64,000 nt of DNA, from NCBI GenBank assembly GCA_001464915.1, contig LNED01000043.1, positions 184,917 through 248,916 of the forward strand, written 5' to 3'. Under the pieces are notes generated by a model. It saw nothing but the letters and a program-made list of their open reading frames with translations. It was not told the DNA's origin and made no database searches. Positions within the stretch are counted from its first letter, which is position 1. Every line of letters starts with the position of its first letter. Shown one piece after another: positions 54,796 through 62,726 of the stretch. A program made the translations under genes and the position numbers. The DNA is from Sphingomonadales bacterium Ga0077531 (GTDB lineage: Bacteria; Pseudomonadota; Alphaproteobacteria; Sphingomonadales; Sphingomonadaceae).

Positions 54796-55649
54796 CGGCT
54801 GAGAAGCTCACGCAATTCGTCGTCATGCTCGCGCGGGGCGGGATGGCCGAAGAAATGCTTGAAGGCGACTGCCGCCTGCCCGATCAGCATCGACAGCCCG
54901 TCGATAGTGCGATGCCCCGCCGCGCGCGCGGTTTGCAGCAGCGGGGTTTCGAGCGGCGCGGTGACGATGTCGTACGCAATGCTGCCCGGCGGTGCGTGGC
55001 TCCAGTCGAACACCAACGGTGGCTGTCCCTGCATCCCGAGCAATGAGGCATTGATGATGAGATCGAGGCAGTCCTCACGATCATCAAAGGCGAAATCGGT
55101 CGGATCGGCGAAGTGCGCCAGATCGATCGCGTGGTGTTCCCCCTTGGGCGCAAGCTCATCAAGCAGGGCGCGGGCTTTGGCCGGATCGCGGCCCGCGACC
55201 ACCAGCGTGAAGCCATGCCCCGCCAGCGCGGTGATGATCGCGCGGGCAGCGCCGCCAGTGCCCATGATCCGGGCCATGCGGAAATAGTGGGTTGCGGCCA
55301 GATCCTCGCTGAGTGGCTCCAGAAACCCTGCAGCGTCGGTGTTGGTGCCGGTTAGGTCGCCGTTCACCCCCTTCACGATGGTGTTGACCGCACCAATCAT
55401 GTCCGCGGGCGGGTTGATCTGGTCGAGGTGGGGCATCACCGCCTGCTTGTGCGGCATGGTGACATTGCACCCGCGCCAATCAGGGTCTTGGCGGCGCCCG
55501 GCAAGATAGTCGGACAGTTCCTCAGCCAGGACATGACATGCACGGTATTCAGCATCGATCCCCAGCTTGCTGAGCCAGAAGTTGTGGATCGCAGGCGATT
55601 TGGACTGCGCGATCGGATCACCGATGACTTCGGCATAGGGGCGAGTCAT
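54792..55649 (-). CDS. aroE: Shikimate dehydrogenase
   Basis: A 285-residue NADPH enzyme of the shikimate pathway. The N-terminal substrate domain has YAEVIGDPIAQSKSPAIHNF and GCNVTMPHKQAVMPHLDQIN with the catalytic lysine. AVNTIVKGVNGDLTGTNTDA and the nucleotide motif IMGTGGAARAIITALAG follow. It is coupled by four-base overlaps to maf upstream and coaE downstream. Confidence 0.96.
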   Translation of the reverse strand: MTRPYAEVIGDPIAQSKSPAIHNFWLSKLGIDAEYRACHVLAEELSDYLAGRRQDPDWRGCNVTMPHKQAVMPHLDQINPPADMIGAVNTIVKGVNGDLTGTNTDAAGFLEPLSEDLAATHYFRMARIMGTGGAARAIITALAGHGFTLVVAGRDPAKARALLDELAPKGEHHAIDLAHFADPTDFAFDDREDCLDLIINASLLGMQGQPPLVFDWSHAPPGSIAYDIVTAPLETPLLQTARAAGHRTIDGLSMLIGQAAVAFKHFFGHPAPREHDDELRELLSR

Positions 55650-56233
55650 GACAGCAGCACCCCCGCCTCACGCAGCGCGCCGAGCAAGGGCAGCAGCGGC
55701 ATCCCGAGCACGGTGAATTGGTCGCCTTCGATGCTCTCGAACAACTGCACCCCCGGCCCCTCGATCCGGAATGCACCGACAGTGTGACTGATCGCGGGCC
55801 ATTCAAGCGACAGATAATGCGCGATAAAGTCGTCGGACAAATCGCGCACGTGGAGCCGCGCGACACTAGCGTGGCTCCATTCGCAGCCACCGTCCTTGAC
55901 CAGCGCGGCGGCACTGTGGAGTTCCATTACCTTGCCCGAGAAGATCCGTAGATGTTCACCTGCTTCCTCGACCGAACGCGGTTTATCGAAACGGCGACCT
56001 TCGACCACCACCAGCGAATCCGACCCTAGCACCAGCGCGCCCGGATGCAGCGCTGCCACCGCTGCTGCCTTGGCGACACTCAGCGCTTCAGCCACTTCAC
56101 CGGGGGCAGCGTCTGAGAGCCCGGCCTCCACCGCGCGCTCATCAATATCGGCAGGGATGCTCTCATAAGCAACTCCGGCAGCATCAAGCATTGCCCGGCG
56201 TGAGGCGGATTTGCTCGCCAAAATCAGGATCAT
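55646..56233 (-). CDS. maf: Maf-family nucleoside triphosphate pyrophosphatase
   Basis: A 195-residue Maf protein, a house-cleaning dTTP/UTP (or modified nucleotide) pyrophosphatase. Characteristic segments are LILASKSASRRAMLDAAGVA, LVLGSDSLVVVEGRRFDKPR and RIEGPGVQLFESIEGDQFTV, then LGMPLLPLLGALREAGVLL. It overlaps ppsR and aroE by four bases each. Confidence 0.94.
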   Translation of the reverse strand: MILILASKSASRRAMLDAAGVAYESIPADIDERAVEAGLSDAAPGEVAEALSVAKAAAVAALHPGALVLGSDSLVVVEGRRFDKPRSVEEAGEHLRIFSGKVMELHSAAALVKDGGCEWSHASVARLHVRDLSDDFIAHYLSLEWPAISHTVGAFRIEGPGVQLFESIEGDQFTVLGMPLLPLLGALREAGVLLS

Positions 56234-57075
56234 ATCGGCTGCCCCACCCCGCCTTCGCTCGCCGGTTTGCGGCCGCGTTCCTGCGCCAGCCGGATGATCG
56301 CCGCAGCGGTTTCCTCGATCGAGCGGCGGGTGACGTCAATCACCGGCCAGCCATTGTCGCTGAACATTCGGCGGGCAAATTGCAGCTCGGCCTTCACCCG
56401 GTCGTTATCGACATAGGCGGTCTCAGTCGCCTCGTTCAATGACAGCAATCGGTTACGGCGGATCTGCACCAACCGCTCCGGCGAAGTCGTGAGGCCCACC
56501 ACCAAAGGGTGCCGCAGCCGGTAGAGCGCCGATGGCGGCGGGCTTTCCACCACCAGCGGGATATTGGCGGTCTTGTACCCGCGATTGGCGAGGTAGATGC
56601 TGGTCGGCGTCTTGGACGAGCGCGACACGCCGACGAGGAGAATATCAGCCTCCTCCCAATCCTCATGCGCCAGCCCGTCATCATGGGCGATGGTGTATTG
56701 GATCGCATCGACGCGCTTGAAATAGTCATCGTTCATCATGTGTTGCCGGCCAGGGCGGCCATGCGCTTCCTGCCCCAACTGCGCCTCCAACGCGGCGGTC
56801 ACCTGATCGAGCACTGGCACGGCGGGCAGGCCGAGATGGCGGCAATGCTCTTCCAGCCGTTTGCGGGTGTCGGGATTGACCAGGGTATACAGCACCAGCC
56901 CGGGATGCGCGGCGAGATCGGGCACAATCCGGTCGAGATGCTGCAATGACCGCACCATTGGCCAGAAATGGCGATTGACGCTCGGATCATCGAACTGCGC
57001 CAACGCCGCCTTGGCGATCATTTCCAGCGTTTCGCCGGTCGAATCCGATACAAGGTGGAGGTTCAAACGGTTCAT
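56230..57075 (-). CDS. ppsR: Pyruvate,phosphate dikinase regulatory protein (DUF299)
   Basis: From the ATG at 57075 the protein is 281 residues. DUF299 proteins are bifunctional ADP-dependent kinase/phosphorylases acting on PPDK or PEP synthase. The start is LNLHLVSDSTGETLEMIAKA, and the P-loop-like ILLVGVSRSSKTPTSIYLAN, then RGYKTANIPLV, is diagnostic. Other blocks are DDGLAHEDWEEAD and YVDNDRVKAELQFARRMFSD. It is the first gene leftwards from the origin-like gap, divergent from hemE. Confidence 0.93.
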   Translation of the reverse strand: MNRLNLHLVSDSTGETLEMIAKAALAQFDDPSVNRHFWPMVRSLQHLDRIVPDLAAHPGLVLYTLVNPDTRKRLEEHCRHLGLPAVPVLDQVTAALEAQLGQEAHGRPGRQHMMNDDYFKRVDAIQYTIAHDDGLAHEDWEEADILLVGVSRSSKTPTSIYLANRGYKTANIPLVVESPPPSALYRLRHPLVVGLTTSPERLVQIRRNRLLSLNEATETAYVDNDRVKAELQFARRMFSDNGWPVIDVTRRSIEETAAAIIRLAQERGRKPASEGGVGQPI

Positions 57076-57421
57076 GTTTGGATTCGCTCGCCGCCCGGGA
57101 GTTGGAAGGCTCGGGGGCTGTGGACAGAAGCCCGCATAAACCACGGGAGAGCGGGTCTAACAAGCAGGGGAGCGATTTAAGTCCCCACTGACAGGTGTGT
57201 GGCAGGGGGTATTTGCGCACAGGCAGCGGCTTTTGTCGACAGGCTGGCAAGTGTGGGGATAAAGCCTGCTTGACGTCCAATCCCTGCGGATTCGGTCAGT
57301 GCATTTTCGGTTGTGCAGGCTGGGGGTAATCGGGCAGGGGCCGGTAATTCCCAGTTTCCACAGGGCCAACAGACTCCATCAATCCTTTTATAATTTGATT
57401 AGATTTGTTTAAAGGAACCCT
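57076..57421. other. Candidate chromosomal replication origin
   Basis: A 346-base gap between divergent ppsR and hemE without a convincing gene. It holds DnaA-box-like 9-mers: TGTGGACAG (57119-57127, 7/9), TGGGGATAA (57254-57262, 8/9) and GTTTCCACA (57354-57362, 7/9), measured against TTATCCACA or its complement. An AT-rich tract at 57380-57415 (about 78% A+T) could be the unwinding element and contains TATAAT at 57389-57394, probably the hemE -10. In Caulobacter the origin lies beside hemE, and two parS-like sites lie 4-6 kb to the right. No clean CtrA pair TTAA-N7-TTAA was found. Confidence 0.6.
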
Positions 57422-58438
57422 ATGCCCGGTCCATTACTCGATACGCTCAAAGGTGTCCGTCAGGACGTTGCCCCCGTCTGGCTGATGCGCCAAGCAGGGC
57501 GCTATCTGCCTGAATACCGGGAACTTCGGGCCGAAAAGGGCGGGTTCCTCGAACTGGTTTACGATAGCGAAGCGGCCGCCGAAATCACCGTGCAGCCGAT
57601 CCGGCGGTTCGGTTTCGACGGCGCGATCCTTTTTTCCGATATCCTGATCGTGCCGCACGCGATGGGTCAGGGGCTGACCTTTGCCGCTGGCGAGGGGCCG
57701 CATCTGGCGCCGACGCTGCTCGAGGTCGGGCTCGACAGTTTCACGCCAGCGTTTGAACGGTTCGAGCCGGTGTACGAAACCGTCCGCCGCACCCGCGCGC
57801 TGATCGGGCCAGAGGTCACGATGCTCGGCTTTGCGGGCAGCCCGTGGACGGTGGCGACCTACATGATCGCGGGCGAAGGTTCCAAGGATCAGGGCCCGGC
57901 GCGGCTGCTGGCGTACCGCGATCCGGGCCATATGCAGGCGATCATCGATGCCATCATCGACGTGTCGGTGACCTATCTGCGCGGCCAGATTGATGCCGGT
58001 GCCGAGGCAGTGCAGCTGTTCGACAGCTGGGCCGGGAGCCTGGCGCCCGATCAGTTTGAGAAGTGGGTGGTGGCCCCGAATGCCGCAATCACCGCGCAGC
58101 TCAAGCAATCGCACCCTGATACGCCGATCATCGGTTTTCCCAAGGGCGCGGGCGCGAAACTGCCTGCCTATGCCCGCGAAACCGGAGTGGATGCGGTGGG
58201 TCTCGACGAGACGCTCGATCCGGCCTGGGCCCATGCCAGCCTGCCTGCCGGGATGCCGGTGCAGGGCAATTTCGATCCGCTCCTGCTCGAAGCCGGCGGC
58301 CCGGCAATGGCGGAGCGGCTGCGCACAATCATCGCCGCGTTTGAAGACCGTCCGCATGTCTTCAACCTCGGCCATGGGATCGGACAATTCACGCCGATAA
58401 CCCATGTCGAGGAATTGCTCGAAGCGTTGAGGGGTTAA
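57422..58438 (+). CDS. hemE: Uroporphyrinogen decarboxylase
   Basis: A 338-residue heme-pathway enzyme that converts uroporphyrinogen III to coproporphyrinogen III. Signatures are PVWLMRQAGRYLPEYRELRA, FGFDGAILFSDILIVPHAMG with the catalytic aspartate, GFAGSPWTVATYMIAGEGSK and FNLGHGIGQFTPITHVEELL. AAAGGA precedes the ATG, and TATAAT lies at 57389-57394. It is followed after four bases by hemJ, giving a heme operon. Confidence 0.97.
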   Translation: MPGPLLDTLKGVRQDVAPVWLMRQAGRYLPEYRELRAEKGGFLELVYDSEAAAEITVQPIRRFGFDGAILFSDILIVPHAMGQGLTFAAGEGPHLAPTLLEVGLDSFTPAFERFEPVYETVRRTRALIGPEVTMLGFAGSPWTVATYMIAGEGSKDQGPARLLAYRDPGHMQAIIDAIIDVSVTYLRGQIDAGAEAVQLFDSWAGSLAPDQFEKWVVAPNAAITAQLKQSHPDTPIIGFPKGAGAKLPAYARETGVDAVGLDETLDPAWAHASLPAGMPVQGNFDPLLLEAGGPAMAERLRTIIAAFEDRPHVFNLGHGIGQFTPITHVEELLEALRG

Positions 58439-58442
58439 GCTG

Positions 58443-58886
58443 GTGCAAGACCTGCTGCTGTCGATCTATCAGTTCCTCAAAACCGGGCACGTGATCTTCA
58501 TGGTGTTCTGGCTGGCGGGGCTGTTCATGCTGCCGCGCCAGTGCATCTACATGCTCGACCATGCACCGGGATCTGAAGGTGAGGCCAAGTGGGCGCACCG
58601 GATGGGCAAGCTGCGCAGTATCATTCTGACCCCCAGCCTGATCATCGTCTGGGTGCTGGGGCTGAGCCTCGCCTATGCTGGTGGCCATTTCGCCTTCGGT
58701 TGGCTCCATGCCAAGCTGACGCTGGTGCTGGTGCTGACCGGCTATCACGGCTGGCTAATCGCACAGACCAAGAAGATGGCGCGGGGGGAACGTCCGCTGA
58801 CCGAAGCGCGGCTGCGGATGATCGGTGAGGTTCCTGGACTGCTGCTGGTGGTCATCGTGGCGCTGGTTTATCTCAAGCCGTTCTGA
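58443..58886 (+). CDS. hemJ: Protoporphyrinogen IX oxidase HemJ (UPF0093)
   Basis: A 147-residue four-span membrane protein starting at a GTG four bases after hemE. FLKTGHVIFMVFWLAGLFML contains the conserved histidine (His16). ILTPSLIIVWVLGLSLAYAG and WLHAKLTLVLVLTGYHGWLI with a conserved lysine also match HemJ. The family oxidises protoporphyrinogen IX to protoporphyrin IX in organisms lacking HemG or HemY. Adjacency to hemE supports the assignment. Confidence 0.92.
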   Translation: MQDLLLSIYQFLKTGHVIFMVFWLAGLFMLPRQCIYMLDHAPGSEGEAKWAHRMGKLRSIILTPSLIIVWVLGLSLAYAGGHFAFGWLHAKLTLVLVLTGYHGWLIAQTKKMARGERPLTEARLRMIGEVPGLLLVVIVALVYLKPF

Positions 58887-58913
58887 CGTTGCCGAAGCGC
58901 GCGCAATCGGCGA

Positions 58914-58942
58914 TTGACCTTGCGCGCTGCGGCTCCTATTTC
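58914..58942 (+). promoter_or_regulatory. Promoter of rho
   Basis: TTGACC (58914-58919), a 17-base spacer, and TATTTC (58937-58942) form a good promoter. It predicts a leader of about 145 bases before the rho start. The leader includes a small hairpin GGAGC-CTTAACC-GCTCC and a CTCGG/CCGAG pairing, possibly used in autoregulation of rho. No convincing leader peptide is seen. Confidence 0.6.
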
Positions 58943-59096
58943 GTGACCACCTAACCGGGTACCGGAGCCTTAACCGCTCCATCAGGTCTGCTTTCTCCAA
59001 GCCCAGTCTTGCCAGCCTTCTCGGCGAACCCGCAAGACGCCTCTCTTCCCGAGGGGTACTGACCATCCGGCCACTCCTGCTTTCGGAAAAAATACA

Positions 59097-60362
59097 ATGC
59101 ATCTCAAAGACCTCAAACGCAAAGCCCCGGCCGAACTGGTTCAGATGGCGGAAGAATTGGGCGTTGAAGGCGCCTCGACCATGCGCCGTCAGGATCTGCT
59201 GTTCAGCATCCTGCGCGAACTGGCCGAGGACGAGGAATACGAAGAAAAGATCATGGGGATCGGCACCATCGAGGTGCTGCAGGACGGTTTCGGCTTCCTG
59301 CGCTCGCCCGAGGCGAACTATCTCGCCGGGCCAGACGATATCTATGTTTCGCCCAACCAGGTGCGCCGCTGGGGTCTGCGGACCGGCGACACGGTCGAAG
59401 GTGAAATCCGCGCCCCGCGCGATGGCGAGCGGTATTTTGCGCTCACCAGCCTCACCACCGTCAATTTCGATGATCCCGATGCCGTGCGGCTACGCACCAA
59501 TTTTGATAACCTGACGCCGCTTTATCCCGATCAGAAGCTCAACCTCGACACGCTCGATCCGACGGTCAAGGACAAGAGCGCGCGGGTGATCGACATCATC
59601 GCCCCGCAGGGCAAGGGCCAGCGCGCGCTGATCGTCGCGCCGCCGCGCACGGGTAAAACCGTGCTGCTGCAGAACATCGCCAAGGCTATCACCGACAACC
59701 ACCCCGAGGTGTTCCTGATCGTCCTGCTGGTCGACGAACGGCCCGAGGAAGTCACCGACATGCAGCGCAGCGTGAAGGGCGAAGTGATCTCCTCAACCTT
59801 CGATGAACCCGCCAACCGCCACGTCCAAGTTGCTGAAATGGTGATCGAAAAGGCCAAGCGCCTGGTTGAGCACAAGAAGGACGTGGTGATCCTGCTCGAT
59901 TCGATCACGCGTCTGGGCCGGGCTTACAACACCGTGGTGCCATCATCGGGCAAGGTGCTGACCGGCGGTGTGGATGCCAACGCATTGCAACGGCCCAAGC
60001 GGTTCTTTGGCGCGGCGCGTAACATCGAGGAAGGCGGCAGTCTCTCGATCATTGCCACGGCTCTGATCGATACCGGCAGTCGCATGGACGAAGTGATCTT
60101 TGAAGAGTTCAAGGGCACCGGCAACAGCGAAATCGTGCTCGACCGCAAGGTTTCGGACAAGCGCATCTTCCCGGCGCTGGATGTCGGCAAATCCGGCACC
60201 CGCAAGGAAGAGCTGCTGGTCCACAAGGACAACCTGTCAAAGATGTGGGTGCTGCGCCGCATCCTGATGCAGATGGGCACCGTAGATGCGATGGAGTTCC
60301 TGCTCGACAAGATGAAGGATTCGAAGACCAACGAAGACTTCTTCAACACGATGAACCAGTAG
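59097..60362 (+). CDS. rho: Transcription termination factor Rho
   Basis: A 421-residue hexameric RNA helicase. The N-terminal Rho_N helices ([20 protein letters not shown]) are followed by the cold-shock-like RNA-binding domain with [20 protein letters not shown]. The ATPase domain has Walker [19 protein letters not shown], Walker [21 protein letters not shown], the Q-loop [20 protein letters not shown], and [17 protein letters not shown]. It is of normal length with no insert. Confidence 0.98.
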   Translation: MHLKDLKRKAPAELVQMAEELGVEGASTMRRQDLLFSILRELAEDEEYEEKIMGIGTIEVLQDGFGFLRSPEANYLAGPDDIYVSPNQVRRWGLRTGDTVEGEIRAPRDGERYFALTSLTTVNFDDPDAVRLRTNFDNLTPLYPDQKLNLDTLDPTVKDKSARVIDIIAPQGKGQRALIVAPPRTGKTVLLQNIAKAITDNHPEVFLIVLLVDERPEEVTDMQRSVKGEVISSTFDEPANRHVQVAEMVIEKAKRLVEHKKDVVILLDSITRLGRAYNTVVPSSGKVLTGGVDANALQRPKRFFGAARNIEEGGSLSIIATALIDTGSRMDEVIFEEFKGTGNSEIVLDRKVSDKRIFPALDVGKSGTRKEELLVHKDNLSKMWVLRRILMQMGTVDAMEFLLDKMKDSKTNEDFFNTMNQ

Positions 60363-60417
60363 GGGCGCAGCCCAAAACGGGCCGAGGGGTCGGGCCGAAA
60401 ACGGACGGACGGGAACA

Positions 60418-60810
60418 GTGCTTAGCCAGTATCTCTATATCAGCACCGCGCCGACGCTGGGGCGCGAGGAAGTGGACGCCATCCTCGCCACCAGCGCGCG
60501 CAACAATCCGGCTCGCGGCATTACCGGGCTATTGTTGTTCAACGGGCGCAACTTCCTCCAACTGCTGGAGGGTGATGAGAGTGAGATCGCGACGCTGATG
60601 GAGCGCATTAACGCCGATGCGCGCCATTCTGGGGTCTCTGTGCTCGATCGCCGCGGGATTGACGCGCGGACTTGCCCCGATTGGGCGATGAAGCGTGTGT
60701 TGATCGCCGAAAGCATCGCCAGTCGACGAGAGATGCTGGAACGCGATCTGCCTGAGGGGCTTGACCCCGAAGTGCGCAAGATGATCGTCAATTTTGCGGT
60801 TCTGAATTAG
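60418..60810 (+). CDS. BLUF-domain blue-light sensor
   Basis: A 130-residue protein starting at a GTG at 60418. The BLUF fold binds FAD. The key tyrosine is in SQYLYISTA (Tyr7), the flavin-contact asparagines are in ARNNPARGITGLLLFNG, the key glutamine is Gln48 in RNFLQLLEGDESEI, and the Trp/Met pair is in CPDWAMKRV. There is no output domain, so it must act through protein contact. It lies 55 bases after rho in the same direction and may be read through from it. A light sensor suits a photic-zone bacterium. Confidence 0.92.
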   Translation: MLSQYLYISTAPTLGREEVDAILATSARNNPARGITGLLLFNGRNFLQLLEGDESEIATLMERINADARHSGVSVLDRRGIDARTCPDWAMKRVLIAESIASRREMLERDLPEGLDPEVRKMIVNFAVLN

Positions 60811-60821
60811 CTCTAGGTCCC

Positions 60822-61244
60822 ATGGACTTAATCACCATCGCCATCACCGTGTCACGGGTCGAAGCGGTGGTGGTGGCGTCGATGCTCGAAGGTTATGGCA
60901 TTCCGGTGCACATCGGCGCGAGCGCGCAGGCCTCGGTTGAGTTCAATTCCTTGGCATTGGGCGGCCATCGCCTCTGGGTCGCCGAAGCGGATTGGCAAGT
61001 GGCATCCGATATCCTGCGCCAGTCTGCTGCGATTGCGCCCGATAGCCTCTCCACCGGGCCACGGCGGGCGATTCTTCGGTATTGGGGCGGGGTTCTGGCA
61101 ATCTACGCGGCCATGTTGCTGCCGGCGTTGGCCCTCGGCGTGGCGCGGTTCGAGCTGTTCTTGTTGCCGCTCGAACTGATGGTTGCGCCGGTCAATCCGC
61201 AGGGTCGCGCGGATTACTACCTTGTGCCGCAGGGCAGCGACTAA
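60822..61244 (+). CDS. Conserved hypothetical protein, DUF2007-like with membrane helix
   Basis: A 140-residue protein. The first 65 residues (LITIAITVSRVEAVVVASML, EGYGIPVHIGAS, LGGHRLWVAEADWQVASDIL) resemble the DUF2007 putative signalling fold. The C-terminal half has a membrane segment YWGGVLAIYAAMLLPALALG. The start is 11 bases after the BLUF gene, so the two may be co-expressed and functionally related, which is inference. Confidence 0.72.
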   Translation: MDLITIAITVSRVEAVVVASMLEGYGIPVHIGASAQASVEFNSLALGGHRLWVAEADWQVASDILRQSAAIAPDSLSTGPRRAILRYWGGVLAIYAAMLLPALALGVARFELFLLPLELMVAPVNPQGRADYYLVPQGSD

Positions 61245-61247
61245 CTC

Positions 61248-61646
61248 CTACCCCTTTGCCGCCGCCAGCTGTGCCGCCATCATCTCCCAGACCTTGTTGA
61301 TGGCCTTAAGAGGCCGAACCATCACCTTGAAATCACTGATCTTCCCGTCTTCATTGAAGCGGATGATATCAACCCCGTTGATGGCGATACCATCCAGTTC
61401 GGTGACGAATTCGAGCATCATCTCGTCCCCGTCCACCAGCTCGCGGACATAGTGGAAGCTCTCATTCCCCAGCACATGCGCGGCGGCGACAAGATAGGCC
61501 GTCACCACCAGCTTACCTGCCTGCGGGGTGTGCACTACGGGTGAGTGGAACACCGCATCGTCGGCTAGCAGTTCTGCCAGAAGCGCGGGATCGCTCCCGC
61601 GCTCCATATATTCATGCCACCGGGCGAGGCCCTTATGGCCGCTCAT
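61248..61646 (-). CDS. Nuclear transport factor 2-like (SnoaL) protein
   Basis: A 132-residue NTF2/SnoaL-type single domain: GLARWHEYMERGSDPALLAE, LLADDAVFHSPVVHTPQAGK, ELDGIAINGVDIIRFNEDGK and ISDFKVMVRPLKAINKVWEM. Such proteins are small-molecule-binding or isomerase-like cones, and the substrate is unknown. The start overlaps the dienelactone hydrolase stop by four bases, so the two are coupled. Confidence 0.85.
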   Translation of the reverse strand: MSGHKGLARWHEYMERGSDPALLAELLADDAVFHSPVVHTPQAGKLVVTAYLVAAAHVLGNESFHYVRELVDGDEMMLEFVTELDGIAINGVDIIRFNEDGKISDFKVMVRPLKAINKVWEMMAAQLAAAKG

Positions 61647-62341
61647 CCCAGATGCTCGGCAAAGAACGCTGCGGTGCGGCTGTCGGCGAGGGTGGCGGCT
61701 TCCTCATGGCGGCGCTTGCCTGTCTCGGTGGCAAAGCCGTGGTCGAGCCCTTCGTAGTCGAAGATTGTCACGCGCGGGTGATCGTCCAATCCGGCGTGCA
61801 TCGCTGCCTGTGTTTCACGTGAAACAAAGCCGTCTGCGGTGGGAATGTGGAGCAGGAGCGGGTTGGCGATAGCTTCCTTCTCACCCAGCAAGCCGTCAAT
61901 CCCGACCCCGTAATAGCCGACACTGGCATCGATGCTGGTGCGCGCGGCGGTCATGTAAGCGAGCCTTCCGCCAAGGCAGTATCCGACGCAGCCGACCTTG
62001 GCAGTGCCCTCAGTCTCACGCAGGAAGTTGATCGCCGCCTGAATGTCGCGGATGCCCGCGTCCTGGTTGAATTTCCCCATCAAGTCGAGCGCTTGGGCAA
62101 ACTCCGGCTCGACATCAGGATCGAGCGAGACTTCGGGCACCAACCGCCAGAACAGATCCGGCGCCAGCGCCAGATAGCCTTCCGCGGCCAGCTTGTCGCA
62201 CTTCTGGCGGATGCCGGGGTTGACCCCGAAAATCTCCTGAATGACGACAATCGCCGCCTTGGGCGCGCCTGCGGGCCGGGCGATATAGGCGCCGAACTGC
62301 GCGTCGCCTTCGAGGGTTGGGATGCTGGCGTTGAGGGTCAT
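61643..62341 (-). CDS. Dienelactone hydrolase family protein
   Basis: A 232-residue alpha/beta hydrolase of the DLH type with a cysteine nucleophile: Cys122 in VGCVGYCLGGRLAYM. Conserved parts are AIVVIQEIFGVNPGIRQKCD, LAPDLFWRLVPEVSLDPDVE, and the histidine in FDYEGLDHGFATETGKRR. It may act on lactones in aromatic degradation, but the true substrate is unknown. Codons for GFVSRETQAA contain a perfect parS site. Confidence 0.92.
   Translation of the reverse strand: MTLNASIPTLEGDAQFGAYIARPAGAPKAAIVVIQEIFGVNPGIRQKCDKLAAEGYLALAPDLFWRLVPEVSLDPDVEPEFAQALDLMGKFNQDAGIRDIQAAINFLRETEGTAKVGCVGYCLGGRLAYMTAARTSIDASVGYYGVGIDGLLGEKEAIANPLLLHIPTADGFVSRETQAAMHAGLDDHPRVTIFDYEGLDHGFATETGKRRHEEAATLADSRTAAFFAEHLG
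61811..61826. other. parS centromere site, perfect consensus
   Basis: TGTTTCACGTGAAACA is a perfect 16-bp palindrome identical to the standard ParB-binding parS sequence. It lies inside the dienelactone hydrolase gene, as parS sites often do lie inside genes, 4.4 kb from the candidate origin. Confidence 0.92.
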
Positions 62342-62449
62342 GGCAGGGTCTCTTTCCGTGTTTGATGCTTGGCGCGAACCCTATCGCTTGCCTTGGTTGG
62401 CTGCCAAGCCCAAATGAGTGAGGCACCATCCTGAGAGGAGAGCGGCCCC

Positions 62450-62716
62450 ATGAAGATCAATGTCGAAATCGAATGCACACCCGAAGAGGCCCGCAACCTG
62501 ATGGGCCTGCCCGATGTCAGCGCGGCCAATTCGGTCTATGTCGACACCGTCACCAAGGCGATGAAGGGCGTGTCGAACCCCGATCAATTGCAGGAATATG
62601 CCAAGGCGCTCGCCCCGATGGGGCAGGTCGGGTTGAAGCTGTTCCAAAGCTTTGTCGAAGGCGGGATGAAGGCGGCACAGCGCGGCACCGGGGACACGCC
62701 CAAGGGTTCCGACTGA
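62450..62716 (+). CDS. Small conserved protein (DUF6489-like)
   Basis: An 88-residue protein: MKINVEIECTPEEARNLMGL, PDVSAANSVYVDTVTKAMKG and QVGLKLFQSFVEGGMKAAQR. It is a small family I recognise from sphingomonads, often annotated DUF6489, without known function. GAGAGGAGAG lies upstream of the ATG. It is 10 bases before mnmE and probably co-transcribed with it. Confidence 0.8.
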   Translation: MKINVEIECTPEEARNLMGLPDVSAANSVYVDTVTKAMKGVSNPDQLQEYAKALAPMGQVGLKLFQSFVEGGMKAAQRGTGDTPKGSD

Positions 62717-62726
62717 TCCCCTTCGC

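Noticed and set aside
58949..59096. Possible leader peptide in the rho leader
   Set aside because: There is no ATG frame, the GTG at 58943 stops after three codons, and a TTG frame has no ribosome site.
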